From positions 29,603,237 to 29,667,236 of the forward strand of contig CM047430.1 of the NCBI GenBank assembly GCA_026168455.1: a DNA stretch of 64,000 nucleotides. The letters are read 5' to 3'. Every line of letters begins with the position of its first letter. Within the stretch, counting starts at the first letter, position 1. Of the stretch, positions 26,201-36,008 are shown piece after piece. A program made the position numbers and the translations under genes. The notes beneath the pieces were generated by a model. It ran no database searches. It was not told the DNA's origin and saw only the letters and a list, made by a program, of their open reading frames with translations. Source of the stretch: Theocolax elegans. Lineage: Eukaryota > Arthropoda > Insecta > Hymenoptera > Cerocephalidae.

Positions 26201-29200
26201 TGTAAATGTATAATTTGCAACTTGAATTCCAAGATCTCGTTCACCTACAAAAGACCAATGAATCATGAATTAGCCTAAACACCGAAAAAATAAAAGCAAA
26301 TAACTATGCATAAGTGAACGAAGAAGGCGATAAGGGGGAGTGCTAATCTACGTCTCCCTGAAACTGATTGAAAGCGTGCGTAAGAGTGCCAGGTTAAAGC
26401 GTTAGTTAACCCTCATTTTACCAACCGACTTTAGATACAGCGAGCGCGCACTCTTCTCTCTCTCTCTCCCTCTCTCTCTCTCTTTTCCTCTTACATACGC
26501 TTTCTCTTTTTCTTCCGAGAGGGGGAATCGAGGGAGGATCATTGTTATCGTGACGACTGTAGCAAGAATCGAATCCCGCGTGCGTCGAACGAAGTCGTCG
26601 AGCAACGATATCACGTGCTCGCTCGTATAATAATTGTTAACGCGGAGTCGGTCATCGACTGCCAAGCTCATATATTTTTATTTTGGGTTCTAAACTCTAC
26701 GATTGAAAAATTCATTATTGTAGTTATACATTTCATTTAAATATTATTTCTTTTTAATATTGTCATTTAGTTTACCCAGTAGACATTGTTAATAAAATGA
26801 ATTTGCTAAGTTTTGGCAACTTCGTACCGTTAAAATTTTTTAATATCTTCGTTAATAATATTTAGAATTCACGAGTGTTTAAATAATTCTTACCAACAAA
26901 TAGAGATGCGAACAAACTGTTAAACGTTGCGTTGGTGCGAGTTTAAATAATCGCGTCAGTCGTTAATTCTTTTACTATTTTAATTATGTAAAAACACTAT
27001 TATTTATGTAGGCATCTATCGTTTCATCTTCGATTAAAGAATAATATTTGCCGTCGACTAAGAACTCTCGAGATAAAAAAACTTGATGCTTCGCGGGACG
27101 ATTGTAACGATTTAAATTTCGCTCGTTGACGAAAAATTCTGAGAAACGAAAACTCCGCGAACCTCGAGAATGTTCGCGAGATAAGCTAGAGGGGAGAAGA
27201 AGTAACCGATAAAAATGTAAAGAAGAAGAAAGAAGGAGTGAAGAAGACGAAGAAGAGGAGGCCGGAAGTGTTCTGACAACGGCTGGCCGATTGTACTGAG
27301 TGGGTGATGGTCTAGTGCACAGTTTATCGATCTGTGACTAGATCCACACTCATTAAGTACATTCGAGCACGATCGACGATCCCCTGAGGGAATAAAAAGA
27401 ACAGCCGTCACCTCAGCGTGGGAAACGTATCTTACGTAGGAAGAAGGCAATTCCATAGACGAGTATGAATTTGGTGCACGTTTCTTTGATATAAGGTGAC
27501 TAGATACACACTCGTCTACGGCAGCCCATTCTGGAACGTATATAAAATATTTGTAACTAAACTTTACTTTACTTCTTACCAAGTTTTACCATTACTTTAT
27601 TTTCTACATTTTCTTTACCGTAATTGTGTTGTTACATTTGCAGATTACGTAGATACGTATTAAAAGTACTGTTGGATTGACTTACATTGCAGTACTTACG
27701 GTACGAAATATATTTGCATTTCACAACAAAAATCCTTATTTATATTAGTATTTTAAATTAGATATTATGCGCGAAATGCAAATTTATTCAGTATCGACAC
27801 TTAGATTAATATCGATTTTGTATTGTTTTACATAATTAACCATTTTTGGTGGTAGGAAAGAGCAAAGTTTAACGAGTAATTTTCTTTTATAAATTATTTT
27901 TTACACGACTTGTGGAAAATCTATCAAGTTATGAAATCAACATTTCATTTTTGAATGTTACGTAGAATGAACAGTGATTCTTTTTCTTTAAACTGTAGTT
28001 TCAGGCAATCTATTCATTTATAGATAATATATAAGTAATAAAACGTCATTTGAGTTAAAAATCAAACACATTCAATATTTTGGCTAACATTCTATATACT
28101 ACATAATACCATCATATATATTTCAATATGAAAACAATTCTGATACATGGAATATTTTTCATTTTTAATGTATGCACATATGTACATCAAGACGGGATAC
28201 TTACGCATAATTCCGTAATGTATTCTTAGAGGTCTAATTTAATTTATTGAAACATTAAGAGTTGAAACAACAACAGAGGAATAAAAAGTAATTTTTTAAA
28301 ATAATTAAAATATCTAAAGATTCAATTATTTAAGTTGTGTTAACAGTTTTTGTATATAAACTTACTAAGCAAAAAAATTCTCACAAATATTTGTTTGCAA
28401 TGCTACAATTATTTTTATTCATTATATGAGTGCATTAAAGCCACAGTTTTTTCTCGATGTAAAACATAAAAAGCGATAACTGTTTTTTGATATTCAAAAA
28501 AGTGAATAAATAGTTGGTCGAGCTCGAAAACTAGTTAGAGTTAGAACAATCGTTAGAAAGAAAAAAATTACCTATATTAGCACTACATAGAATTATTGAC
28601 AATTAGTATTACGATTGAACGTTTACGGTGTGCAAGACCGGTCAGAGACAAAAAAAAAAGGTTCGGCCAGGATGAAAAAAAAAATAAATAAACATGGTTG
28701 AACGAAACTCACGAGGCCCTTTTCCGATTTTGAGCAGACAAAGAAGCAACAGCAGCAGCAGCAGAGTTCAGATCCCGCAGATAGCAGTGCCGGCGGATGC
28801 AAAACACAGCCCGTAGAATGCGCAGCGAGCCTCGACGCCACGCAGTCGTTCGCCTCCTTACAATCGTGAGTAGAATGCCAAAGGGGGCTCACCCGCTTTT
28901 CTTACAATATTTTTTTTCTTCCTCTTCGGGTCTTCCTTCTTTACTTCTTGAATCGTACTCGCAATCTTGTATAAGTGAAATTCACTTTTCTGATCACACG
29001 CCTGCGGTCTACGAGAAGTTTAAACGGCACACGCGCGCATTTTAACTGCTCTTTCAACCAGTGCGTAGAAACTTTGAACTCTATAGACCACGATCAAGAT
29101 TGTCGGTTTAATGGGATTGTGGAACCGATTGTAACTTGTTCTTTTCTGCAATCGAATGAACGGCTGTTTACTTTTTCCTGTTTGTTTCTATATACATGTC

Positions 29201-31882
29201 TTTCAGATAAATTTTAATAACGTTCTGTACGTATATACATTTCTGATGGAATAATAAGTAATTGTTAAATTTAGTGTAGAGAATTGTACAAACGTCTTTT
29301 ACAGATATGTTGACTACAAGCATTGCTTAATTTGAAATCTACATCCTAAATAGAAATTGTTGATCTCATAGATTTCGCTATAACTTCTTATAATTTTGTA
29401 TATACATTTACTTGTCAAATATATAGTGCATCAAAAAGATTATTTAAAAAACAATCATTATTACGCAAGACATTACTTTTATAACAATCTTATTTAATTT
29501 TCGGAAAAAAATTTTTATTTTCATTTTACTCAAATTTGTTCATTTCTATTTTATTTAGGAGTTACTTAAATAAACCAGTAGCTGCGAGCAAAGTTTTGAT
29601 GAGCATCGGGCCAAAAGTAAAATCATGGACCAACGATAAGAAGCAAAAGTACGTTGTGAAACGTGTGCAGCCTTACGTACTTCCGGACGAAAGATATATG
29701 TTCGAGCTCCTCAAAACTACTTCGGACATCCGCACGCGTGTTTGCCGAACGATTGGACTGAAATTACACGGAATTTGGAATCAAAATCAAAATGACGATG
29801 ATATGCTGGTGACGTGGAATGTGCGTACGAGACATCAGCAGAATTACAGAACATGGGGACGCGTCTGCTTTGAATCCGAGATCAAGCAGGCAAACCCTAC
29901 GGCTTTATTAGAAGGGTGTAGAAAACCCCCGAAAGTAGACAATGCTGATACAAAGTTATGGCCAAATGTAAGCCTTTTACGCATTTTTGCAATGTCTAAA
30001 TTTAAAAATAAGTGTTCTGGCGTTACAATTTTTCCATGTGCTTCAAAGTTTTTAAATTAATTATTTAGTATCTAATTTTCTATTATTAAGGATGTAGACT
30101 TTATTTTAAGAGTAATAAATATACAACAATTTACAATGTCTACACTGAGAAAAAAGTTATAGTAAAAATTACAATGTTGTCTATTAATGCAGGGACAGAC
30201 TGACACAATCCAAAAATTTACTATAGTGTATAATAAATTTTACTGAACTTGTAGTAAATATTACCAGAATTGTAGTAAAAATTAATAACTTTCTAGTATA
30301 TTTTATTATACACTATGGTAAATTTTTGGATTGCGTCAGTTTGTCTCCGCATTACTAGACAACATTGTAATTTTTACTTCAACTTAAAACTATTCTGGTA
30401 ATAAATTATACAATAGAAAATGTTTTATAATTTTAAAACGAATATTTTATAAATTTAAACCTTTTATGTGAAACGTGCTTTTTAGTGGATTTTGCAGTGT
30501 ATTAAAAAAAACTCTTCCTATCAGAAAGTGTCAAGTAGAGTAAACTTTTGAGACGAACATTTTGTTTATGTAAAGATTTTACGTAGGAACGGTACATTTT
30601 GAAATAATCCCACTTTTCAGTGTCCCGTGTCTAAAAAACTATAATTACATTATATTATCATTTTTGAAATGGAAATCTATCAAATTGTACATTTTCGACA
30701 CAGATTCTACTTGTAATTAAATGTATAAATAACATTACTTATTTTAAAATACCTCTATTTACTTTCATTTTTTATCTCTGTAGGTTGAGCTGGATGTAAC
30801 TGCGCTTAGTGAATGCTGTTTATTTCCGGGTCAAATTATCGCTGTAGAAGGTCTGAACCTAACTGATAGCTTACTTAAAGTTCACAGCATCTATAACGGT
30901 AGCTTTATACCCGCTGCGAAGCCACATCACTTACCCGATGAACTAAAGCTTGTAGTAGCGGCTGGACCGTTCACGCAATCCAACGATCTTATGTATGCAC
31001 CTATGCACGAATTCTTCCTTAAAATCGCCGAAGAAGAACCACACGTTCTCATTCTCATCGGACCGTTTCTTGATTATGCTCATCCCAAAATTCAGGACAA
31101 CTCGCTCACCTGTACTCATCAAGATTTCTTTAATGCGCTCATTGGAGATATAAAAGATCAATTTACTGGGTACGTATCAATTAAATAGTAATTTCCAAAT
31201 AAGTACAAATTATTGTTTGATATATATTTTATTAATATTGTTCTAATATTCGTTGTATCTAGAAAATGCACTCAAATTGTTCTGGTATCATCAAGTCGAG
31301 ATGCTCATCATCACGCAGTCTATCCAACTCCTGAATATTATTTAAATCCAAAAACTATTGCGGGTTGTGATATACAGGCAGTTCCAGATCCTTGTATCTT
31401 AGATATCCATGGCTTAAGAATAGGAGTTACATCGATTGATTGTTTAATGCATATTGGACGAGAAGAAGTTGTTCTGTAAGTATAATTAGAACCAACCTTT
31501 CTACGTACCACGAATGCTTGCAAATATAAAATTTATATTAATTATTTCTTAATCAATATGCAGGAAACCATCTGCAACGGACAAATTAAGTCGCTTAGGA
31601 AATTACATATTGAGTCAAGCTTGCTTTTATCCATTGTACCCACCAGCTAAAGAAGTCAACGTTGACACTGAACTTTGGGAAAAGTACGCATACTTCAAAG
31701 AAAAACCGCACTTATTAATACTGCCATCAGATTTAAGATATTTTTGTAAATATATTAATGATTCTATCATTTTAAATCCTGAGAGACTGAGTAAACGTTC
31801 TTATGCAAAATTAAATTTTCCACCATATACAGGAGGTACATGGACGCACAAAAATATTTCCTGCGAAATTATTAAAATGTAA
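8508..31882 (+). CDS. POLA2: DNA polymerase alpha subunit B
   Basis: Regulatory B subunit of the polymerase alpha-primase complex, which starts DNA replication in the nucleus. Eight exons: 8508-8586, 8963-9185, 9295-9352, 28738-28865, 29559-29967, 30784-31169, 31263-31475 and 31564-31882. All have GT/AG sites and matching phases, giving 604 aa (human 598). The N-terminal helical domain is about residues 1-80 (KEELLQKF, LEKCIELC). DENEILGIYAT then corresponds to human DEEEILDAYTT. Exon 4 codes a disordered linker with Q124-Q129. The OB and inactive phosphoesterase-like domains follow: AAGPFTQSNDL (358-), LIGPFLDYAHP, SSRDAHHHAVYPTP, SIDCLMHIG, FYPLYPP and ILPSDLRYF. Intron 3 is 19.4 kb and holds two miRNA hairpins. 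Without exon 4, exons 3 and 5 would be out of frame. A poly(A) signal lies at 32142. An alternative, that the two halves are separate genes, is unlikely because each is half of one family. Confidence 0.92.
9353..10190. other. POLA2 intron 3, AT-rich start
   Basis: Very AT-rich intron sequence just after the exon 3 donor (TTG/GTAAGA). I see no exon, hairpin gene or transposon end. Confidence 0.5.
10191..10760. other. CpG-bearing patch with CT/CA microsatellite in POLA2 intron 3
   Basis: A locally GC-richer segment with CCCCGGCGCC and CCCGGCGCCG motifs, a (CT)n(CA)n compound microsatellite at about 10451-10500, and a CRE-like TGACGTAA near 10702. The overlapping ORFs on both strands here are products of the repeat. 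It could be an enhancer or an alternative promoter; the sequence alone cannot tell. Confidence 0.35.
10761..11200. other. POLA2 intron 3, plain AT-rich sequence
   Basis: No coding signal, hairpin or repeat was noticed. Confidence 0.4.
11270..11775. repeat. Two diverged tandem repeat units
   Basis: Two blocks recur in the same order. GAACGCCATGCTCTTAGGCAT at about 11273 matches GAACACCCGGTTCTTAGGCAT at about 11608, followed by similar TTTTAAACA and AGATTTTT runs. A second block near 11404-11465 (TTGTTTATTCA, then TCTTTAAAAA-type and AAAACGT) recurs near 11713-11770. The spacing is about 310-335 bp. This looks like an old tandem duplication or decayed satellite. Confidence 0.5.
11776..13960. 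other. POLA2 intron 3 with a CpG-bearing patch at about 12.25-13.3 kb
   Basis: AT-rich sequence with a GC-richer patch around 12260-12430 and 12920-13260, including GTATATAGC-type and CACACATACG runs. The ORFs at 12847-13481 have no recognisable domain and unlike-protein composition. It may be part of a primary-miRNA promoter or an untranslated exon; no splice-bounded exon can be assigned. Confidence 0.3.
13961..15250. repeat. GA-rich region with an 85-bp (GA)n tract
   Basis: A pure (AG)n tract runs from 15023 to 15107, flanked by imperfect GA-rich sequence, for example AGAGAGAAAGAAAGAGAG near 14660-14685. It creates long Ser-Leu and Arg-Glu ORFs on both strands that are not genes. Long GA tracts bind GAGA-type factors in insects and are common in promoters and enhancers; that role here is inference. 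Confidence 0.8.
15251..15930. other. POLA2 intron 3, AT-rich gap
   Basis: Strongly AT-rich, with no coding or structural signal. Confidence 0.4.
15931..17260. promoter_or_regulatory. Largest CpG-rich island in the POLA2 intron
   Basis: About 1.3 kb of markedly GC- and CpG-richer DNA, with many CGCG, TCGCG and GAGCGA words, ending in a (CA/CGCA)n microsatellite (16960-17035) and a (CT)n run (17169-17209). Overlapping ORFs on both strands lack domains. The composition matches the promoters and 5' UTRs of long developmental transcripts in AT-rich insect genomes. It is a candidate promoter for the primary miRNA 10-11 kb downstream, but no transcription start can be fixed from sequence. Confidence 0.35.
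17261..20000. other. POLA2 intron 3 with TAG microsatellite and a small CpG patch
   Basis: Mostly AT-rich. A (TAG/TAA)n trinucleotide tract runs from about 17495 to 17550. A CT-rich, CpG-bearing patch lies at about 18560-19110, including a CT run near 18797-18826. No exon or hairpin gene was recognised. Confidence 0.4.
20001..20600. other. CpG-bearing patch with GA and TTTC runs
   Basis: A GC-richer segment containing GAGAGAGAGAGAG near 20172-20190, CGCTCGCGCACGCGCACGCG near 20420 and a (TTTC)n run near 20470-20492. The ORFs on both strands follow the repeats. It could be regulatory; it is not coding as far as can be seen. Confidence 0.35.
20601..24050. other. POLA2 intron 3, AT-rich with two small GC patches
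   Basis: Mostly AT-rich. A (CCCCCA)n run with surrounding CT-rich sequence lies at about 21720-22110. A GC-richer block with an ORF on each strand lies at about 22890-23290; the plus frame starts MRFNLKLVIDSLIFEM, and nothing in it is recognisable. No exon with proper phase for POLA2 was found here. Confidence 0.35.
24051..24800. promoter_or_regulatory. CpG- and GA-rich island 2.5-3.3 kb upstream of mir-279
   Basis: A GC-richer island with GAGAGAGA and CGCGCGAAAG words, open on both strands over about 450 bp, which is typical of CpG-rich islands and not of a gene. Arthropod initiator-like TCAGTG occurs near 24759 and TCAGTT near 24821. With the patches at 25.2-25.7 and 26.3-26.7 kb it forms a chain leading into the miRNA pair, so a pri-miRNA promoter or enhancer is possible. 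This is inference. Confidence 0.3.
24801..27290. other. Upstream flank of the miRNA pair
   Basis: Alternating AT-rich DNA and small CpG/GA-rich patches (about 25240-25510, a GA run at 25628-25653, a CT run at about 26455-26483, and 26530-26660). A short perfect hairpin (CGCGAAC/GTTCGCG) lies at about 27155-27177. If the miRNAs are transcribed on their own, their 5' leader probably lies here. Confidence 0.35.
27293..27360 (+). ncRNA. mir-279: microRNA precursor mir-279
   Basis: A stem-loop whose 3' arm, 27335-27356, reads as the 22-nt miR-279-3p of insects (seed GACUAGA, end CACUCAUUAA), recognised from memory. The 5' arm (GAGTGGGTGATGGTCTAG) pairs along nearly its whole length: GTAC with GTAC at the base, TCTAGT with ACTAGA in the middle and CACAG with CTGTG next to the loop TTTATCGAT. 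A few single bulges are in the expected places. In flies miR-279 represses targets in CO2-neuron specification, border-cell migration and circadian behaviour. It lies in the sense direction in POLA2 intron 3, so it could be intronic or independently transcribed. Confidence 0.93.
27453..27521 (+). ncRNA. mir-996: microRNA precursor mir-996 (miR-279 family)
   Basis: A second stem-loop only 162 nt after mir-279. Its 3' arm, 27497-27517, has the same seed (GACUAGA) and ends CUCGUCU, as in miR-996. The 5' arm starts CCATAGACGAGT and pairs with ACTCGTCTACGG with one mismatch in twelve; TTTGGTGCAC then pairs back to GTGACTAGA around a loop of about 16 nt. The central bases (ATACACA) differ from the fly miR-996 as I remember it, so it could instead be named as another miR-279 paralog. 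In flies the two share a transcript and overlap in function; the tight spacing here points to one primary transcript. Confidence 0.88.
27522..28737. other. POLA2 intron 3 end
   Basis: AT-rich intron between mir-996 and POLA2 exon 4. It ends with a pyrimidine-rich tract and acceptor (CCTTTTCCGATTTTGAGCAG). No other gene was seen. Confidence 0.5.
28738..28865 (+). other. POLA2: POLA2 exon 4 (polyglutamine linker)
   Basis: A 128-nt exon with acceptor TTTTGAGCAG and donor TC/GTGAGT. It starts in phase 0 and ends in phase 2, exactly what is needed between exon 3 (ends phase 0) and exon 5 (needs two leading bases). It encodes TKKQQQQQQSSDPADSS and ends SFASLQS, leading into SYLNKP of exon 5. This corresponds to the low-complexity Ser/Thr-rich linker of human POLA2. 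The CAG run could vary in length between individuals. Confidence 0.85.
30143..30392. mobile_element. Small fold-back MITE in POLA2 intron 5
   Basis: The arms mirror each other over about 90 bp: AAAATTACAATGTTGTCTA on the left against TAGACAACATTGTAATTTTT on the right, and CCAAAAATTTACTATAGTGTA against TACACTATGGTAAATTTTTGG. The left end, CACTGAGAAAAAA, resembles the CACGGAGAGAAAT ends seen at 43.6 and 44.8 kb; the right end has decayed. There is no coding content. Confidence 0.7.
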
Positions 31883-32780
31883 ATGTAAATCGTATAAAAA
31901 TATTTATTATTTCCTTTTTTAATAACGTATATATTAACTATTTTAAATAACACGACATTCAATATCTAATAATGGAGAAATATGTATAATTTAAAAAAAT
32001 TTATCATTTCAAATTTTATCAATAACCGTATTTTATTTCAAAATATTATATTATTATTATTTTGGAAAATTGTCCCCAACATAAAGAAAATAAGTTATTA
32101 GCGTTTATAGTGACTACGATTTGAAATGTTCAATTTCTGTAAATAAACTGTTGTATAATTAATGCCTTATTGATAATTTAAAAATAAATTTAATGTATTT
32201 CTGATACATGAAATTTTATTTTTTTATCTATCAGCAATTTTTAATTAGCTATAAATTCTTAATATTCTACTTAAGGATTTATGTTTTATAAATTAGGTTT
32301 TATTAATTTAGAAATTTTACAAATTTTAATATCAATAGTTACGAATTAAGATGTTGATATTTTATATGTAATAGGTACGTTCATTGTTATCGCTATTTTC
32401 ACGACTGTAAAGTGACGATAAAAAAAGTGGAGTGAGATTACTGAAAAAAATCATCCAATTTTTAAGGAATGGGATTTTAAGTTAAGTATAATAATATCTG
32501 ATCATGTTAAAAAGAAAATTGATATTTGAATGGAATATACCTATACAGATGTCAGCACGTCTTGTGGGCGGCAATTTGTGAGCAAGTGGTTACGATATCT
32601 AAGATTGAGATGATAAAGTGTTTTATAAATGCAGAAAAAAACATACTTCGATATAAAATTAAAATTTTAACTTACTTTTAAAAAGTTATAATTATGACGT
32701 AATAATGTTCATATTATTCATAATCAAAGTTTCGTCTTTCTTTGTTCACTTCTTCTCTCCTTCCGTCGTATTTCATAATT
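31883..32780. other. POLA2 3' UTR and intergenic
   Basis: POLA2 3' UTR with AATAAA at 32142-32147, then AT-rich spacer. No other feature was noticed. Confidence 0.5.
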
Positions 32781-33139
32781 CATACTGCATACACGATAGA
32801 GAGTCCGGAGTACCAACTTTTTAAAAATAAGAGTTACTAGTGCGCCCAAGTACGATCGATTGATGGCGGCGGCTAGAGAGAGAGAGCAGAAACTGTGGTA
32901 ATGGTAACTTTACATATGCTCCGCGGGGTCGCGTGATGTCGCCAGGCTCGCAAAGTCGTAGAGAGCAAAAGAGAGACAATCATCCCCGCGCCGCGCGCAC
33001 GAAGAAGAGTGGTGCGCCCAAGAGTTTCTGCTTTCGCTTCTTGACACAATTTATCTATCTCGAAAGAATCAATCCTTCTACGCTCAACGTCTTCCGGAAC
33101 AACGAGGCACAATTAGACGAGTATTAGACAAATGTTCAG
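32781..33139 (+). promoter_or_regulatory. Promoter and non-coding first exon of the AF10-like gene
   Basis: A GC-richer segment starting about 900 bp after the POLA2 stop. It includes GATGGCGGCGGC near 32862 and a GA run, and ends at a consensus donor (TTCAG/GTAAGT, exon end 33139). The matching acceptor is TTTTACAG before 35744, where the exon with the AF10-like start codon begins. The segment has no long convincing ORF, so it is read as 5' UTR. The transcription start is not fixed. Confidence 0.5.
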
Positions 33140-35743
33140 GTAAGTCGATCTCGCGATATTTGCTTGCGTAAACTCTACCCAGGGGGAGAATGTGCAACCG
33201 CGATTGTGTCGTCATCGCCATCTTTCTTATATATACACAGACATATATATATGTATATATCGTATTTTATGCAGTACAATTTTGTCCCCACACACAAGTA
33301 TGTGCAGGTATTATTATTTAGATGCGATTTCCTTTTGCTTTTATTTTTTGAACCTTATGAAGCTTTGGTTTCCGATTACGAATTCAGTACAAAATGTTCG
33401 GAAGAGGCGAGAGTATATTCAAACAATTCGAGGTTAGGTTATATCCTTTTCTTCGATTTCCAAATGTTTTTTATTTTGGACTGTGTTTGGCGCGCCTAAT
33501 TGCGCGTTTCTGCCTATAGGTGGGTTTCGTAATGATTTCAGCGGCCTTGTTATTTTACTTGTTGTATGGTTGAGCTTTTCATTCGGTGTCAGGAACGAAA
33601 GAATATAACTCGCTGTCGCGAATCTCTGTTTATCTATAGGTATATCTTGTTATGTTCTTTTCACCGTTCATTAACCATTTCTGCTGCATCATGCAAAGTA
33701 ATCTAATTTCCAGTTTAATATAAATAAATGCTTGTACAAAAAAGTGTTTCAAGATAACACATTGTGTAAGACAAACGTGTTTTATCAATGAATAGTAGAA
33801 TTTGTTCTTTTAACCAGTTTACCTAAAACAAGTAACATGGGTTTTGCGTACATGTATTATACATGCAAGTGTTAATGCAAGAAAGTAAACTAGAAAAGAA
33901 AGTTTCAAGTAAGAAGATTACGATTAATGGAACTAAAAGAATTTGGTTATATTTACAGGCTACTAATTGTATATTAGTTTTTTGTAATATGTAATATATA
34001 TTTACAAGGGAGAAATGAAGATTTACAATAAAATATTGCTTCACGATTAATTAATTCTAGAGTTACATAAAATATTTCATTGGTATAGTTTACTATCCAT
34101 AATTTACATGCTTTAGTTTCAAATGTTATTATATAAGATTTAAATTAGTTATTTATTATATTATGCAAATATATATTTAGTTAATTTACTTGATAACATT
34201 GAGTAATTATAAATAAAGTTATCATTTTAAAAAAGTTTACAGATATCTTCTGCTTCTGGATTATTATATAGCGTATGTTTATTACACATCATTCTTTGAA
34301 TTAAATATTTCTATTTGAAAAAACATAGTAAAAAGTATATATTAATCAAAGTACTATTAAGTAACTGGATTATTTATTTCATATACTACAAAGATAGTTT
34401 GTATGAAATTCTGCGTATTTTAAAAACATTGTTCACCATTAAAACATGCTCATTTTAATTATGAAATTATCGTCAACAAAATTTGTTCAGAAGTTATTTA
34501 AGAAAAAGTAATTTGTATTGAAAGTTATATTAAAAAATGCAATGTTAATTTAAATTTTTTGACAGCTGCTTTAATCCTAGAAGTATTAAAAGCCTTTAAG
34601 GTAAAGCTTTTTGATCCACATGCTATATAAAAATAATTTTAAGTGATTATAATTAATTAAAAATATTGTGCATTGCCTTTAATTAATTTAAAATTAATGG
34701 TGGCAACAATTGCTTATGTACTGATCATTTTTGTGCAGATATATTTTGCTACATATAGTCATTCATCTAAAAAAATATTTGTTTAGATTTGTATGCATTT
34801 GTTTATGTTGCTTACAGTAAAAAAAATATTTTTTTTTATTTTTAGCAGACTACAAAACATTTCAGCTTAATTATTCATTCCCAAAACATTTATGCTTTGT
34901 AATGTTTACTTATAATATAATGCGTGACTTCGAAACAAAAATACTTTTTGGACCCTTAAAAGAAATCAGAAAAATTAAGTATTAAAAATTCTGTTTTAAA
35001 TAAAGCAGTAAAATAACATTTTAGTTTATTAATATTATTTATATTGTTAAAGCTGTAAAATGTTAAGTTTAAAATTGTCATATCTTTTAGTCTATTATTT
35101 ATAGTCCAGTATATAAAAAGATTTTTTTAATTTTTATAAAGTGAAAAGCTGATAAATTATAAAGTTGAAGTATTTGATTGGGCAAACCATAATCGTAATA
35201 CAATTTAAACTTTCAACTTTTTTTTAGGTGACAAGCAGTTGTAATTATAGTTATAACTTTTTCTATGTTTTTTTGAATTTTGTACATATTGAATCTGTAA
35301 ACTTCAAAATATTATTAAATTTTGGATTACCTAACGCAAAGTTAGATTTATTAAAATTAATGGAAATAGGTAGGATTTACTAAATTATTGAAGAGATTAT
35401 TAATTAATTAAAATTGAAATGCTTTTAAATCTTCAACTTTTATATATTAAAATTGGCTTATTCATTATTTCATAATTTAAAGTTAATTTCTGATGTTTTT
35501 ATAAAATAATATAGTACTTCTCTAATTTCTAATGGTCATAAAATATTTTTAAAATTAAAACAATGTTACATTTTTAATAGAATACTATTAATAGTCAATT
35601 TGTAATCTTAATAAAAGTAAATGTTACAAGAAGCCATAGAGTAGAATTGGAATTGTTACTTTTATCGTTAAAATTTTAAGAAATAATTACTGCTTCGTTA
35701 AAAAAACAGAATTATTGATACTTAATTTTTTTGTATTTTACAG
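33140..35743. other. Intron 1 of the AF10-like gene
   Basis: AT-rich intron of about 2.6 kb between the proposed 5' UTR exon and the exon starting at 35744. No exon, RNA gene or transposon end was recognised. Confidence 0.45.
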
Positions 35744-36008
35744 GGTTTGACCCAAGCAGCAAGATTAGTCAGCTGTGTACATAGATATATGATGAAATTA
35801 ATTTTCATCTTTCGGTAGAGCAAAGTGATCAGGTAGAAGAAACTCGAGATTATTCGTAATGTAAGTGCTCAATCATATCTAAAATAGCAACGGACCTCCA
35901 ATATCGGTGTTGAGACCTTGAAACAAGACCAAGGAAATCATTTATCAAGTTGTTGCAGCAGCGGTTTGCTTTAAACTCGAGCCCGCGTGCCGGAAATCAA
36001 TAAGTTAA

